From the NCBI GenBank assembly GCA_029706075.1, contig JAINUG010000011.1:124001-188000 (forward strand): DNA of 64,000 nt. The letters are read 5' to 3'. Below are positions 41,986 through 52,779 of the stretch, piece after piece (the stretch's first letter is position 1; the number at the start of each line of letters is the position of its first letter). The translations under genes were made by a program, and so were the position numbers. A model generated the notes under the pieces. It had not been told where the DNA came from, ran no database searches, and worked only from the letters and a program-made list of their open reading frames with translations. Source of the DNA: Aldrovandia affinis (Eukaryota > Chordata > Actinopteri > Notacanthiformes > Halosauridae).

Positions 41986-42176
41986 TAATTGAACTAACTG
42001 AAGTAGGCTACTCAGTTCAGTTAGTCTTGTCCCACTTAGTGGGTTGCAACTATATAAAAAAAACAGACTAATAAAAAAAAAATACAAAATCGCAGCATAC
42101 AAATAAATTAAAAAAATATTAATAAAATACTGTACATACAATTAAGTGGTCAATGATTAAAAACCAACAAATAGAA

Positions 42177-44790
42177 TATAAGACGTTTGTTTAATATCAT
42201 ATACAATCCTTCGAATTTAAAGGACCCCGAACTAGCTATTTCTTTAGACGCCGAGAAGGCTTTTGACCGAGTGGAGTGGGGCTACCTTTTCCATACCCTG
42301 GGGAGATTTGGTTTTGGGGACAGGTTTATTGCTTGGATGAGACTGCTGTACTCTTCCCCGCTTGCGTCTGTCAGAACGAACAATACCCACTCAGTCTACT
42401 TTCCTCTCTTTAGGGGCACGAGACAGGGGTGCCCGCTATCACCTTTGCTCTTTGCTGTTGCCATTGAGCCTCTCGCCATTGCGTTGCGATCTAACCCTCA
42501 TATCTTGGGCGTGACTAGGGTTGGCATTGAGCAGAGAGTTTCGCTTTATGCGGATGATTTGCTTCTCTATGTCTCCAGACCGGACACGTCTATGCCTGCT
42601 GTGCTGTCTGTTCTCAATACGTTTGGCCGCGTCTCTGGCTACAAGTTAAACCTCGACAAAAGTGAACTTTTCCCTTTAAATGCCGCAGCCCGCGAATATC
42701 CACTTCACACATTGCCATTTAAGACAGTCAGGGACAAGTTTACGTACCTGGGGGTCCAGGTTACTGACAAATTCGAGAAGCTTTTTTAATGTATTTTGCC
42801 CCTCTCCTCACCCGTGTACAGCAGGACTTTGGGAGATGGTCTCTGCTTCCTCTGTCTCTTGCCGGTCGAATCAACTCGGTGAAAATGAATGTCCTACCTA
42901 CATTCTCTTTCCTGTTTCAGTGCATCCCTATCTTTATCCCAAAATCATTTTTTTTTTTTTTTTTCAAAGACTAGATGGGGTTATCTCAGAGTTTATTTGG
43001 GATAAGAGGAACCCAAGAATCCGTAAAGTATATCTTCAGAGGCCAAGGAGGTGGGGGGGTATGGCCCTACCAAATTTAAATTTTTATTATTGGGCGGCCA
43101 ATTTTCGCATACTCCAGCATTGGCTCCGTGCAGATCGAGATGGCCTCCAGAATGCCCCAGCTTGGCTGAGGATGGAGGCGGCATCCTGTATCCCATCCTC
43201 TTTGGCTGCTCTGGTGTACACACCTGATGGCCCGGTCAGCTTAGATTACCGCAAAAACATCTTAGTCAAGACGACTCTCAAGATTTGGAATCAACTCAGA
43301 CGGCATTTCAGGCTCAAAGCCTTTTCATTGCAAGCCCCTATTTATAGAAATCATGCATTTCCTCCTTCTCTAATAGATGGAGCTTTCTGCATGTGGTCTA
43401 ACTTTGGTCTAAGGACATTTAATGATTTATATATCAGGGGTAGCTTTGCATCTTTCCAGCAGATCTCAGCTAAATTTGGTATATCATTTCTTTCGATATC
43501 TGCAGATTCGTAGCTTTGTCCGGGGCATGAGCCCCCAATTTCCTTCTCAACCGTTAAGCCCCCCCATTGACGCTTTTCTAATATCGCCCATCACATCAAA
43601 GCGTGTCATATCATGTGCATATGAGAGAATTTTCTCTCTTCGTAGCACCTCATTGCTAGCTATCAGGGCAGCATGGGAACAGGATTTGGGGGAGGAATTT
43701 GACAATGATGTATGGGATAGGATTCGTCTCCGGGTCCACTCCTCTTCTGCATGTGCCAAGCATGACCTAATCCAATGTAGGATTATACATCGCACTCACT
43801 GGACAAAACTTAGACTTTCTCAAATTTACCCTGATGTTGATCCTCTTTGTGACAGATGTCGACAGTATCCTGCCTCATTGACCCACATGTTGTGGTCTTG
43901 CCCGGTTCTTCATAATTACTGGTCTAATATTTTTAAAACACTATCTGAAGTGCTACAGGTGTCTCTTGAGCCAGCCGCGTTGACAGCAATTTTTTGGGTA
44001 ATACCGCGTACAGTGGTTTTGCCAAAAATTAGGGCAGACCTTGTGGCCTTTTTGACTCTATTAGCTAGACGACTGATACTACTTAGTTGGAGGTCACCCT
44101 CCCCTCCGTCCCACGAGGCCTGGATTAGAGATGTCCTTCATTTTAGTAAACTGGACAAGATCAAGTACACTCTGCGCGGGTCTATGGGCAAATTTTTTAA
44201 AATATGGCAACCTCTCTTTAACTATATAGAGACGCTGCAGTTCCTGGTTGTGCCCCAGTGAGACTGGTTTGGCTTCCTGACTTTTAAATGCCTGACAGGT
44301 GACTATAATGTAGCACTGATTATTTGTTATTTCTTTACATTTATCTACGAAGACCAGGGTTTTTTTTTTTTTTTATTAATTTTTTTGATTTTTTTTTGTT
44401 TGTTTGTTGTTGTTTTTGTAATACTGATCTTTATATATATATATATATTTTTTTTTCAGCTTTTTACTTTTTTTTTTTCTTTTTTTATTTACTTATGTGT
44501 AATTTTTTTTTTTTTTGTGAAAATGTACCTTTCCCCTTTTGGCTAACCTTTGTGTAAATGTGTGGGTGGGTGGGAGGGAGGTTGTTATGTGTATGTTTAA
44601 TGATACAGGCAATCACTTATTAATGTTTAGTACGGCCTGGTTTGTATTACAAATGTGTCTGCCTTTTATATGCCATTGTTATGGGCGCCTGTTACAAGAG
44701 AAAATGTGTAAAAAACTTGTCAAGATGCCTTTGTTCACATTGCACAAAATAACCAATAAAAAAAAAATATATATATATATATATATAAAC
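42177..44790 (+). mobile_element. L1-type LINE, 5'-truncated, broken ORF2 3' half
   Basis: Starts inside the reverse transcriptase at RRLFNIIYNPSNL. Recognised motifs are SLDAEKAFDRVEW (RT block A), GTRQGCPLSPLLFAVAIEPL (block B) and YADDLLLYVS (catalytic YADD, about 42549). Then come the thumb region, RRWGGMALPNLNFYYWA and a Cys-rich end with CDRCRQYPASLTHMLWSCPV (about 43850-43910), typical of L1 ORF2 C-termini. The frame is interrupted at about 42787 (stop after DKFEKLF), again near the T run at 42950 and near 43500, so it is a dead copy. The 3' UTR is T-rich and ends in AATAAAAAAAAA then (TA)n. No clear target-site duplication was found. Confidence 0.95.
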
Positions 44791-45799
44791 ATCTACCAGT
44801 GATCAAATTCAGCAATGATAGAAAACCTATATTGAGCTGATATTACGGTTCAGGGCGCAGTGGTCAATCACCGATCCAGTCCAAATGAACTGATTAAAAT
44901 CCTGCCAAGTGCGTATCTGGTCATTCCCTTGCTACATCGCTAGTAATACGTTTCTGTAGTTGCACGTTTCTCGCACATGCCAGGGAGAGACACTTAAAAT
45001 ACAATAGGCCTATTGTATCACCATAAATCGTCATTTAAACTGTATTACTACGTGTGGGTTCGTATTGCCAATAGGTTGACAAACAACACAAAGAACCACA
45101 ATTTCCATCTTCACGCGCAGGCTATCTTGTTTGTAAAATTGAATAGTTTTATCCATGTTTCATAGAAAATAAGGTACAAGACAGTGTGTGTGTTTCACAC
45201 TGTCTTAATTTTGAGCCAGAAGCTGCCTTTGTGACTATGACTTGTGCAGCCCGTAAAAGCTGTTTTGCTACAGCTTTAAATTGCTGTAAATATTGATAGA
45301 ATATAAAAAAATATTCTTAATTAATTACAATTTAAGGTACATTTGGTGTGGTTACAATTGTATGTTTCATGTGATAACCAGAAGCAAGATTTGTTCCCAT
45401 TGATTTCTAGATGCATATGAAAATGTGAAAGCTTTCAAACAGAACAAATTCATCACTCAATGCTCAATCTTAGACAATCTCTACATGAAGCCCTTTGTTT
45501 TGAAGTGTTGACATGGTTTTGCAATGACTCCTATGACTGTCAATGTTGTATTACATTGCCCATGTCAGCAATGTCACTGTCCATCTTATGTGGCAGAACC
45601 CAAGTATTTATTTTGGGTTGAATACCCCAGGACACACTTATACTATGTTTAGCACTATACCCTCAAATATATTATACTACTTATAACACAGTACCCTCAA
45701 ACTCTCTATTGCACCTATGATGGCACCTACTATTTGTAACAATACTTACTATCAATAGTGAGACTAATAACTTGTATTCTCTCACTTCTCTTTGCCTAA

Positions 45800-45868
45800 C
45801 TTTTTTGGCTGTACTTTGCAAATCGATCTGGATAAGAGCGTCTGATAATAAAATATATGTAAATGTGC
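45800..45868 (+). repeat. L2/CR1-like LINE tail remnant
   Basis: GTACTTTGCAAATCGATCTG then GATAAGAGCGTCTGATAATA and ATGTAAATG: a decayed version of the shared tail. Confidence 0.6.
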
Positions 45869-46544
45869 GAGCCTGACCACCAGGTTGACAATGGTGTGAG
45901 GTAAGTCCGCCCAGCATCTTGGGATGTACTTTGCTAATATACCTATCAGTTCTGGGGATGTGCTTTGATAATATACCAATCAGTTAGGCCTACTTCTAAT
46001 GACGAATCATGGGCTGCATTCCAAAGTTACCTCTTAAGTCCTCAAGCCTTGGATGAGGGCACTCATTATCACATATCATTATATCTCCAAGCAATCATTC
46101 CAGGACCTGAGGAGTGGTAAAACATCTTTATTTTTTAAATGACTGAACAAGAGCAAGACAACATACAAACAAAACAAGTATTAACAGTCAATGTACAATA
46201 CAATAGAGACATAAATAGAATAAGGCAAAATACTAATTATGGAAATTATAGCAACAAATTGATGACAATAAATTGTAATCAAACCTGTGAAGTACAATTT
46301 AATGGCCTTTGTTTTTTTAAAAATGTTTTATGGTAGTAGTGTATTTTCCATTTATAAGTAAATGTGCAAGTTTTATCCAAATAATATAATCATAAATGCT
46401 ATTTCACTGAGAAATAATAGCAGGGGTAGAAAACAGGTTCCTAAATAAAATGTGTCTTATTATACTTGTTGGGTTACTAGTTAATATTGTTTCGAGAAAT
46501 CAATAGTTACTAGTTCATATTCAATCATTTCCAATACATATCTA

Positions 46545-46605
46545 ATTTTTTCCCTGCTTTTATCCTAATTTGGTCGTCAATTATACCCTCTATCTACCGT
46601 GCCGG
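46545..46605 (-). repeat. Group C SINE, 3' end only
   Basis: The minus strand carries GAGGGTATAATTGACGACCA then AATTAGGATAAAAGC, matching the 3' end of the copies at 1-335 and 6897-7248. Confidence 0.55.
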
Positions 46606-47519
46606 CTCAGTTTTTAAATCTACTTGCAAATTGTATGGCCTTTACGTGATAATTATTATTTAAATGACAAATAGGGCGCAATTTATCTAGTAGTAGTCTT
46701 TTTGTGGCTTGGGGATTAAAGTGATCAGACCTTGCATAAGGGTTGGGGGTAAACAACTGTTTAATGCTCTCTATAAAAACACCAAATAATAATAATAATA
46801 AATCATTTAAAAAGGTGGAAATCTCGTTGGAAATATTTTCGAAAATTCCGACGATAAACCATCATTGCGAGGGTAGTAAAAAGCTGCACTTTGGAAGGCA
46901 CCCTAAAATTATCACCAATTTGGCGCTGCTACCATCACCTTTATCATGAATGGCAAAACTGCAGTACACGCCTTGACGTCTGGGAATTACGGTTTCCAGA
47001 TTGTAGCCTCGCCTGCAGTCAGAGAAGAAAACGCAGTGCGAGCGTGCCAGCTATATTGTTCTTTAAAGTGTTCTGTTTTGAATGGTAATCAACACAATTT
47101 TCCCCAATCTTACAACAATTAAAAATGTCTAGGTTTTTACTTTAATTATTTGTTGTTATGCAAACCATTTTATTCAGGAATTAGTCGATCATCATAATGG
47201 TAAAACGCCTAAATTAATAAAGAACGACAACCCATGACGTTTCATACTGAATGGGTGGGGCTTGCAGTTACATTTTGCACTTTTAAAGTTGATCACCACA
47301 TTCCTTAATATAAGTTTAGCTTATCACCAAATAATTCAACCTATTTTCAACGTTTAACTTGTTCTTTTTCTTCAAATTGATGAAGGAAAATGTGCATCTA
47401 TTTAATGAAATTATGACTTCCGGTACTGAGATTCCTTCCGGAAATTCTCATTATTTGCGCTGTTGATGAAGCGAGTTGTGGTTGGAACAATAACTAAATG
47501 GCTAGCTTCGCGTTTGTTA

Positions 47520-47845
47520 GAAAAGCTGCAGTTAACTTGCGCTAGGTGTTCCAATATGGCACAGGAGAACACCATCCAAACCGACCCTGGATGTATGTAG
47601 ACTATGTGGGGAAAATACTGTATTTCTCGAACAGAAAAACAACTTGCTGCAAGGTAAAGATTTCTCTGTTAAACCAGACTTTACAATTACACCGGAGGAT
47701 CTAACGGGACCTGTTACGATGGGAGATGGCTCGCCAAGAGCGGGTTGTCATTCATTTCGTAATATTCTGAACGGTATCACGGGTGTAATTCCGAAGTTAT
47801 GATAATGAGCAGGTTAATCAAACGTAGCCTAAGTTCGAGACCAAC
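47520..47845 (+). pseudogene. Broken copy of the first exon of the neighbouring ZAD-like gene
   Basis: One frame reads DVCRLCGENTVFLEQKNNLL then QGKDFSVKPDFTITPEDLTG PV, clearly related to CRVCGVNYIDKSNKYNLLQG and KDCSIKPDFTVALEELTGPV of the gene at 49165. A possible start ATG at about 47556 is out of frame with this block. After TGPV the second C-x2-C pair is not preserved, and the related tail RYHGCNSEVMIMSRLIK appears in yet another frame with a stop between. At least two frame changes make it a decayed tandem duplicate. Confidence 0.75.
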
Positions 47846-47883
47846 ACACCAGTAAGATGAGAGATGTGTCCCGTTTCAACCCG

Positions 47884-47985
47884 CGAACTATGATTGTTCC
47901 TACCATGTATTTATGCACATCTTGTAAGTCGCTCTGGATAATGGCGTCTGCTAAATGCTTAAAATGTAAATGTAAATGTAAATGT
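47884..47985 (+). repeat. L2/CR1-like LINE tail (copy 4)
   Basis: AACTATGATTGTTCCTACCA, TTTATGCACATCTTGTAAGT, CGCTCTGGATAATGGCGTCT, then GCTAAATGC and four AAATGT units. It matches the last 100 bp of the copy at 27880-28250 and lies just after the pseudogene. Confidence 0.85.
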
Positions 47986-49164
47986 AACCCCAACCCAGGG
48001 GACGAAAAATGATTAAAGGGGACCGATTTCAAGCACAGCGAGACTTTTTCAGACCAGCACCAACACTGACAGTTCCAGAGATATAAATATGTATTTATAC
48101 CTATGGACAATTCTGCCAACCCAACAACCACGACTGCGGACACACAGCTGCTGACAGGTGCATCGGTAATAGCAGCGCCAGGTAGCGGTAACAAAGTATC
48201 AAGATCCAGAAAACATCCAACGTCTGTGGAAGTGAAGGCGATTCTCTATATTATAATGATAATGATCAATATAGTTTGTTTTCCGACAAGCAAGAGCAAA
48301 CTACAGGATAAGCTTGATAGATTAAACTTTTGCCTGTAGACCTACGATTATGTGTAGTTTTGAACGCAACATCTTTGAATAGCCTACATATTGTTGCTCG
48401 GGGAACATTTACTATATGTCACAAAGTCCACTGAGTTATAGACGCTCGAGGCAGAAGTACTGATACAGGACCAACCCTACCAGCTACCCTATTCGTCTAA
48501 CGTTACATTTTCTATTTGTTTTTACAAACCTTACGTTGCGTATGGAAAGTCCGATGTTTTATTCTTCGGATATATCGATTAGTGCAGAGCTTTCTAGCTC
48601 ACTCCATTCAATAGAATGAAATACGGCGCCCAAATGGATAACGTTAGTAAGCTTGTTGATTAACTTATCAACTGCTGATCAATTTGGGTCTTTGCTTACA
48701 CGGCAGGCAGCTAAATCTTGTCCATGCCATTTCTAAGTATACCTTGATACTCAATGCAATTTATATTGGGGAAAATAAATAAAATAACTTATTTACCTTC
48801 AAATTGTATAAAACATGAAACATATTTTAACAATATGCGCATAATAAGACACGCAACGATGCTAAATATTTAGAAGTTTTATTTTGCCTTAAAAGTCGCA
48901 TGATTCTACATTGGTTTTATGGGCAGCTCCAATGTTTTGCTCTCAAAAGACATGCGCAGTGCAGGCTTACTTCCGGGGATTCACTTGGGTTGGCTGAGGG
49001 GTCTTTTCCAGTCTAGTTGTGTATACATTTCTATGCGAGTGACACATATCCAAGCCTATCGCTGGTACGGAGATCCGACAGTTTCCGCTTCCCTCACGTA
49101 TACTGGAGCTTACGGTATTCTTACAAATGTTTTAACGTTACCGGTATTAGAGTTGTAAGCAGGT

Positions 49165-49632
49165 ATGGCGTCTTCAGAAAAAGAGTCAGCTTCGACCTTA
49201 GCCAAAACCCTAACAGAATTGTGTCGAGTTTGCGGAGTAAATTATATTGACAAATCTAACAAGTACAATTTGCTTCAGGGGAAGGACTGCTCTATCAAGC
49301 CCGATTTCACGGTTGCCCTGGAGGAGTTAACGGGGCCTGTTTCCCCAAGAGATGACCTGAGGTCTGTGTGTTTGAAGTGTAAACGTCTCCTCTTGCGTTA
49401 CCACAACTGTTGTGGCGAGGTTAAAAGAATCGGGAGTTTGATTCAAGTCAAGGCACGCGAAAATGCCAACACACGAAAAAAAGGGTGTCTTGCATCCACC
49501 CTGTCACAGGAGACGAAAGGACATTGCAGCTCTTCTGTCACTGAAAGCCCGGCACGGCCAGGTCCGTTCAGTACAACCACGGTGTCAGCGCAGCACCCAG
49601 CTCCCGTGTTATGTTCTGTTCAAACAGTAAAG
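49165..49632 (+). CDS. Exon 1 of the ZAD-like gene
   Basis: 156 codons, MASSEKESASTLAKTL through LCRVCGVNYIDKS and VCLKCKRLLLRYHNCC to CSVQTVK. Donor AAAG|GTTAGT. The broken copy at 47520-47845 supports this as a true coding block because protein-level similarity covers both Cys-containing ends. Confidence 0.8.
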
Positions 49633-51498
49633 GTTAGTCTCAATATTTTCTGTTTCTGCCATGGATCTGTAATGATACCTATGTTTTTTGTCACTACATA
49701 CGCACTTTATTTGACAGCAAAATACCAGGTACTATTTTTTGGAAATCATCTGTATAATGGTGCCTACTCCTTCTTCCTTCCTACCTTTCAACAATAAAGG
49801 ATGCAGTTTCCAGAAGCCGCGTCCAGAGCCAAGCTCCAGTATTCCTTGCTGCCCAACCAAGTATCCAGAGCCCAGCTCCTATCTTACTTGCTGTCCAGTC
49901 CAGTATACAGAGCCCAGCTCCTGTGTATATTGCTGCCCAGCCCAGCGCCAGAGCCAAGCTCCTGTTTTCCTTGCTGCCCAGCCCAGTGTCCAACTCCTAG
50001 CCCCTGTTTTTGCTGCTGCCCAGCCCAGTGCCCACTGCTCAGCACCTGTTTCTCCTGCTGAGCAGCCCAGCACCCAGCGCCCAGCTCCTATTCCGGGGTC
50101 TATACAAAGAAGGGAAACCAAGGTCAGTCCCTAGGGAATTTCTCAAACCTATTTATCCTTTGTTTTTGCATGTCTGTCTTCAGTGAAAAAGTGTATCACT
50201 CAGAAAGCCTCAGTCAATTCCATACTTAATAACAGTGAATGCTCATAAAACAGGACACTGTTTGAAAACAATCATGCAGTCCAGAGTTTTTGTTTTTTTG
50301 AGAAGAGGCACCAAGAAAGAAAATTGATAACGTCCAGAACTATAAAGCAAGGCATTGCCATATCGAAGTCAAGAGACTAACACCTGAGTTGTGCAAATAG
50401 TAATACAATTATATTCTTTGCTTTCTTAAGATCATCGTGAGAACTGCAGCTTCAGTCAAGACTAGGATCCTTACTGGCCCCTTGGAGAACATTGTTCTCA
50501 ATATTGTTCAAGCACGATACAGAAGTCTGTCAAAGTCTGTCATGTCAGTTCCAGGTCTATCTCATCTCGTGGTAAATGAAGTTCTAAAGCGCGTGAAGAA
50601 GGAATGCAAGCAGTTAACAAGTCTGAAATTCAACTCCGTACTACGACAGACCGCTCCCTCTGCACTTAAAGACTTTCAATGGATGAAGGTTTGGGCTGAG
50701 TGGAGGACGACTGCACCTACCTTTCTCAGGTTCCTTGAATTTGCCAGTGCAGCTTCCATTGAAACAGCTACAGCTGAGGGGAAACAACCAGGCATGGGGA
50801 AGAAATGTGTAATGGCTATGGCTGGTGCGGCCCTTCTAAGAGCACGTGCAAATCACATGTGTGCACCCATGTACCGCAATTCGCTGGTCATGCACCATGG
50901 CAGAGCCAGGAAAAGGTGCTTTGAACAGTTTGCCAGGCTAGGCATTTGTGTGTCCCACGCAAGCACCCTTCAAAAGTTTAAAGAAATGGATCACAAGTGG
51001 GACAGCCAATTTCTCCAGTGGAAACACAATGTATGCCAGGCTTATCCTACAACTCAACATCAGGCAGAAGGATCAGCAACACTAAGCACACTCCGTGATG
51101 TTGATTCCAGTGATGAAAATCAGGTTTGTTGACATCATGTTGAATAGCCATTTAAATTGACCTAACAGGTTTTTTTTTTTGTTTTTTTTACAGTTCTCTA
51201 AAAACATAATAATAGTGTTTGTATTAACACAGGACAAGACAGACTCTGGCCAGGGTCATCTGGACACAAGACACACTACAAATGGGTCTTCTCTATCAGA
51301 GTCAAGAATCATGCAACAAAGTGATGACCAACAGGTATTTTTTAAATGATTGATAAATTCTATTTGAATGCATTTTTAAACTCGGACATTGTTTAGCACA
51401 TCTCAACTCCTTAATAACCAGTACATTTCTATTTATTTCAGGACCAGAGCTCAAGAGCAAGGAATGCCGTATGGGAGATTGAAGTTTCACTAAGCTAA
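49165..51498 (+). CDS. Uncharacterised five-exon gene with an N-terminal ZAD-like zinc-binding module
   Basis: Five exons (49165-49632, 49814-50122, 50431-51123, 51233-51334, 51442-51498) join to 542 codons; every intron is phase 0 with GT-AG ends. Residues 20-23 (CRVC) and 69-72 (CLKC) make a C-x2-C...C-x2-C pattern with the spacing of ZAD (treble-clef, zinc-finger-associated) domains, followed by conserved RYHNCCGEVKRIG. Exon 2 is a 14-residue repeat; exon 3 carries a helical region with MAGAALLRARANHMCAP and ARLGICVSHASTLQKFKEMD. I know similar blocks only from uncharacterised, expanded families in fish and invertebrates, possibly transposon-derived; no classical C2H2 fingers or complete transposase were seen. 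A nucleic-acid-binding role is inference. The ATG at 49165 is the first in frame before the Cys module. Likely intact; function unknown. Confidence 0.7.
49814..50122 (+). CDS. Exon 2 of the ZAD-like gene (tandem-repeat exon)
   Basis: Acceptor TTTCCAG, donor CCAAG|GTCAGT, 103 codons, phase 0. It encodes about six units of a 14-residue repeat. An alternative acceptor at 49800 would give a frame that meets a stop, so the 49814 start is preferred. Confidence 0.6.
49823..50094 (+). repeat. 42-bp tandem repeat array within exon 2
   Basis: Units start at 49823, 49865, 49907, 49949, 49990, 50032 and 50074 (partial). Consensus is CCAGAGCCCAGCTCCTGTNT followed by TCCTTGCTGCCCAGCCCAGTGT. The unit at 49949 is 41 bp, one base shorter than the others. 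Confidence 0.92.
50431..51123 (+). CDS. Exon 3 of the ZAD-like gene (231 codons)
   Basis: Acceptor TTTCTTAAG, donor AATCAG|GTTTGT. It begins IIVRTAASVKTRILTGPLEN, contains SLKFNSVLRQTAPSALKDF, TTAPTFLRFLEFASAAS, and ends TLRDVDSSDENQ. The length and absence of stops across 693 bp, together with phase-0 joins, support coding. Confidence 0.8.
51233..51334 (+). CDS. Exon 4 of the ZAD-like gene
   Basis: 34 codons, polar: DKTDSGQGHLDTRHTTNGSS then LSESRIMQQSDDQQ. Acceptor TTAACACAG, donor CAACAG|GTATTT. Confidence 0.65.
51442..51498 (+). CDS. Exon 5 of the ZAD-like gene (C-terminus)
   Basis: Acceptor TTTATTTCAG; encodes DQSSRARNAVWEIEVSLS and then TAA. Short, so the alternative is that the true 3' exon lies elsewhere; the phase fit and nearby ATTAAA favour this end. 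Confidence 0.6.
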   Translation, partial: DQSSRARNAVWEIEVSLS

Positions 51499-51624
51499 AC
51501 AGGGCGTTGCAGAGAAATGTCCTTTTGTTTGTCTTCGCTTAAATTTGTATATCTGCAAAAATGTATAAATGTAAAAATGTATATACTGTTTCATACGTAA
51601 TACAATAAGGACAAAGGACAACAT

Positions 51625-51630
51625 ATTAAA
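51625..51630 (+). terminator. Candidate poly(A) signal of the ZAD-like gene
   Basis: ATTAAA lies 127 bp after the stop codon, followed by AT-rich sequence. It is the second most common vertebrate poly(A) hexamer; no AATAAA lies nearer. Confidence 0.45.
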
Positions 51631-52779
51631 GATTTAATATGGGTAAAATTCTCCTTTAATTAATTATCCTATTTGACTCATTTCTCATAGTGGTACATTA
51701 GTACCTTTGTCCATATTTTTCATTTTATCTACCAAGCTTTTGACATTTCAGTGGCAGGTACTGTACCTACAGTAATATGATGTCACACTGTTGCACTTGA
51801 CTTCATAGGTTTTTCTAGACACCTGAAAGCAGTTTTTTCCTGTAGACCTGCAAGCTGCAGTACTACCTAACCTTTCTGGCCCCTGGAGTTGCAAGAATTT
51901 GAATCACTTTTCACATTCATTTTTTTGGGGGTACTTGTTGCCCATGCACTCACAGGAAGGTATTTTGGGTCTTATACTGGGCCCGACCCCAAATGGAAAT
52001 ATCTCCAGTTAAATCTGCTGTATTTCCAATGCACATCAACTGTGTACATTGCAGCCAACTTGTGCTGTAAAAGGTCTGCTTGGCCATGCTTTGGAAATAA
52101 GAGAAGGTTGGAGGCCATTTTGTTCCCTCAAAAAATGTGGTGGAGCTTGAAAAGTGACCCGAGCCAAGAGTGGCCAGCGAGGGGGAAAAAATAAACAAAT
52201 CGAGCTTCTGGAAACAGACAGAATTTATTTAAATATGATATGGCACCATTCAAGCTTGTGTGCTCTTACTCCAATCGGGGTCCTGCGTCCCTGTGCTGAA
52301 CGATTGCTGAAGGTTAACATCCAATCGCACCATACAGGCTACTGTTAGCCCCTTTGAACCTGAAATGAAGGGAAAACAAAACATGCAATATGAAATGTTT
52401 GCGTTTGCTTGGTCAAGGTCCAAGGTCCTTTCCACCACTCTGTCAGGTGATTTGGTGATGAATGGATATTTACAAAGTTAACATTCTTTGAATCCGGGTA
52501 TGTAAAACAAAGAGTGGGCTGCATTTATCCACAAATTCAGATGATCTGTAGATATAAGCAAATTTTGTAATGTAAAATAAAAATAGTATCACAAAATTAA
52601 TCGGGAAGCTATATCTTTTGGTATTGATTATTCAGCTAATTAATTGCTTGATTGATAATCAAGGAATGTAAATGGAAACAGGTTGAGAGTCATCATCGAT
52701 TTAAAGGTTTGTGGTTCATCTTCCTCACTGGTGTGCATGGGCCTTTGGAATAAGAAGGGCCTGGAAACAGGGCTACATA

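Larger units (their letters stand above)
44791..47480. other. Intergenic stretch between the LINE and the plus-strand gene
   Basis: AT-rich. Contains a LINE tail (45800-45868) and a group C SINE end (46545-46605). No supported exon; short frames show no family resemblance. Confidence 0.6.

Noticed and set aside
42177-44790. An intact, active LINE
   Set aside because: 5'-truncated inside the reverse transcriptase, with at least three frame interruptions and no first ORF.
48103-48339. 78-codon plus-strand frame starting MDNSANPTTTTADTQ
   Set aside because: No splice fit to the neighbouring gene and no recognised domain; could be part of the decayed duplicate but unsupported.
49800-50122. Alternative start of exon 2 at the 49798-49799 AG
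   Set aside because: In phase with exon 1 this frame meets a stop after the short repeat unit, whereas the AG just before 49814 keeps the exon open to its donor.
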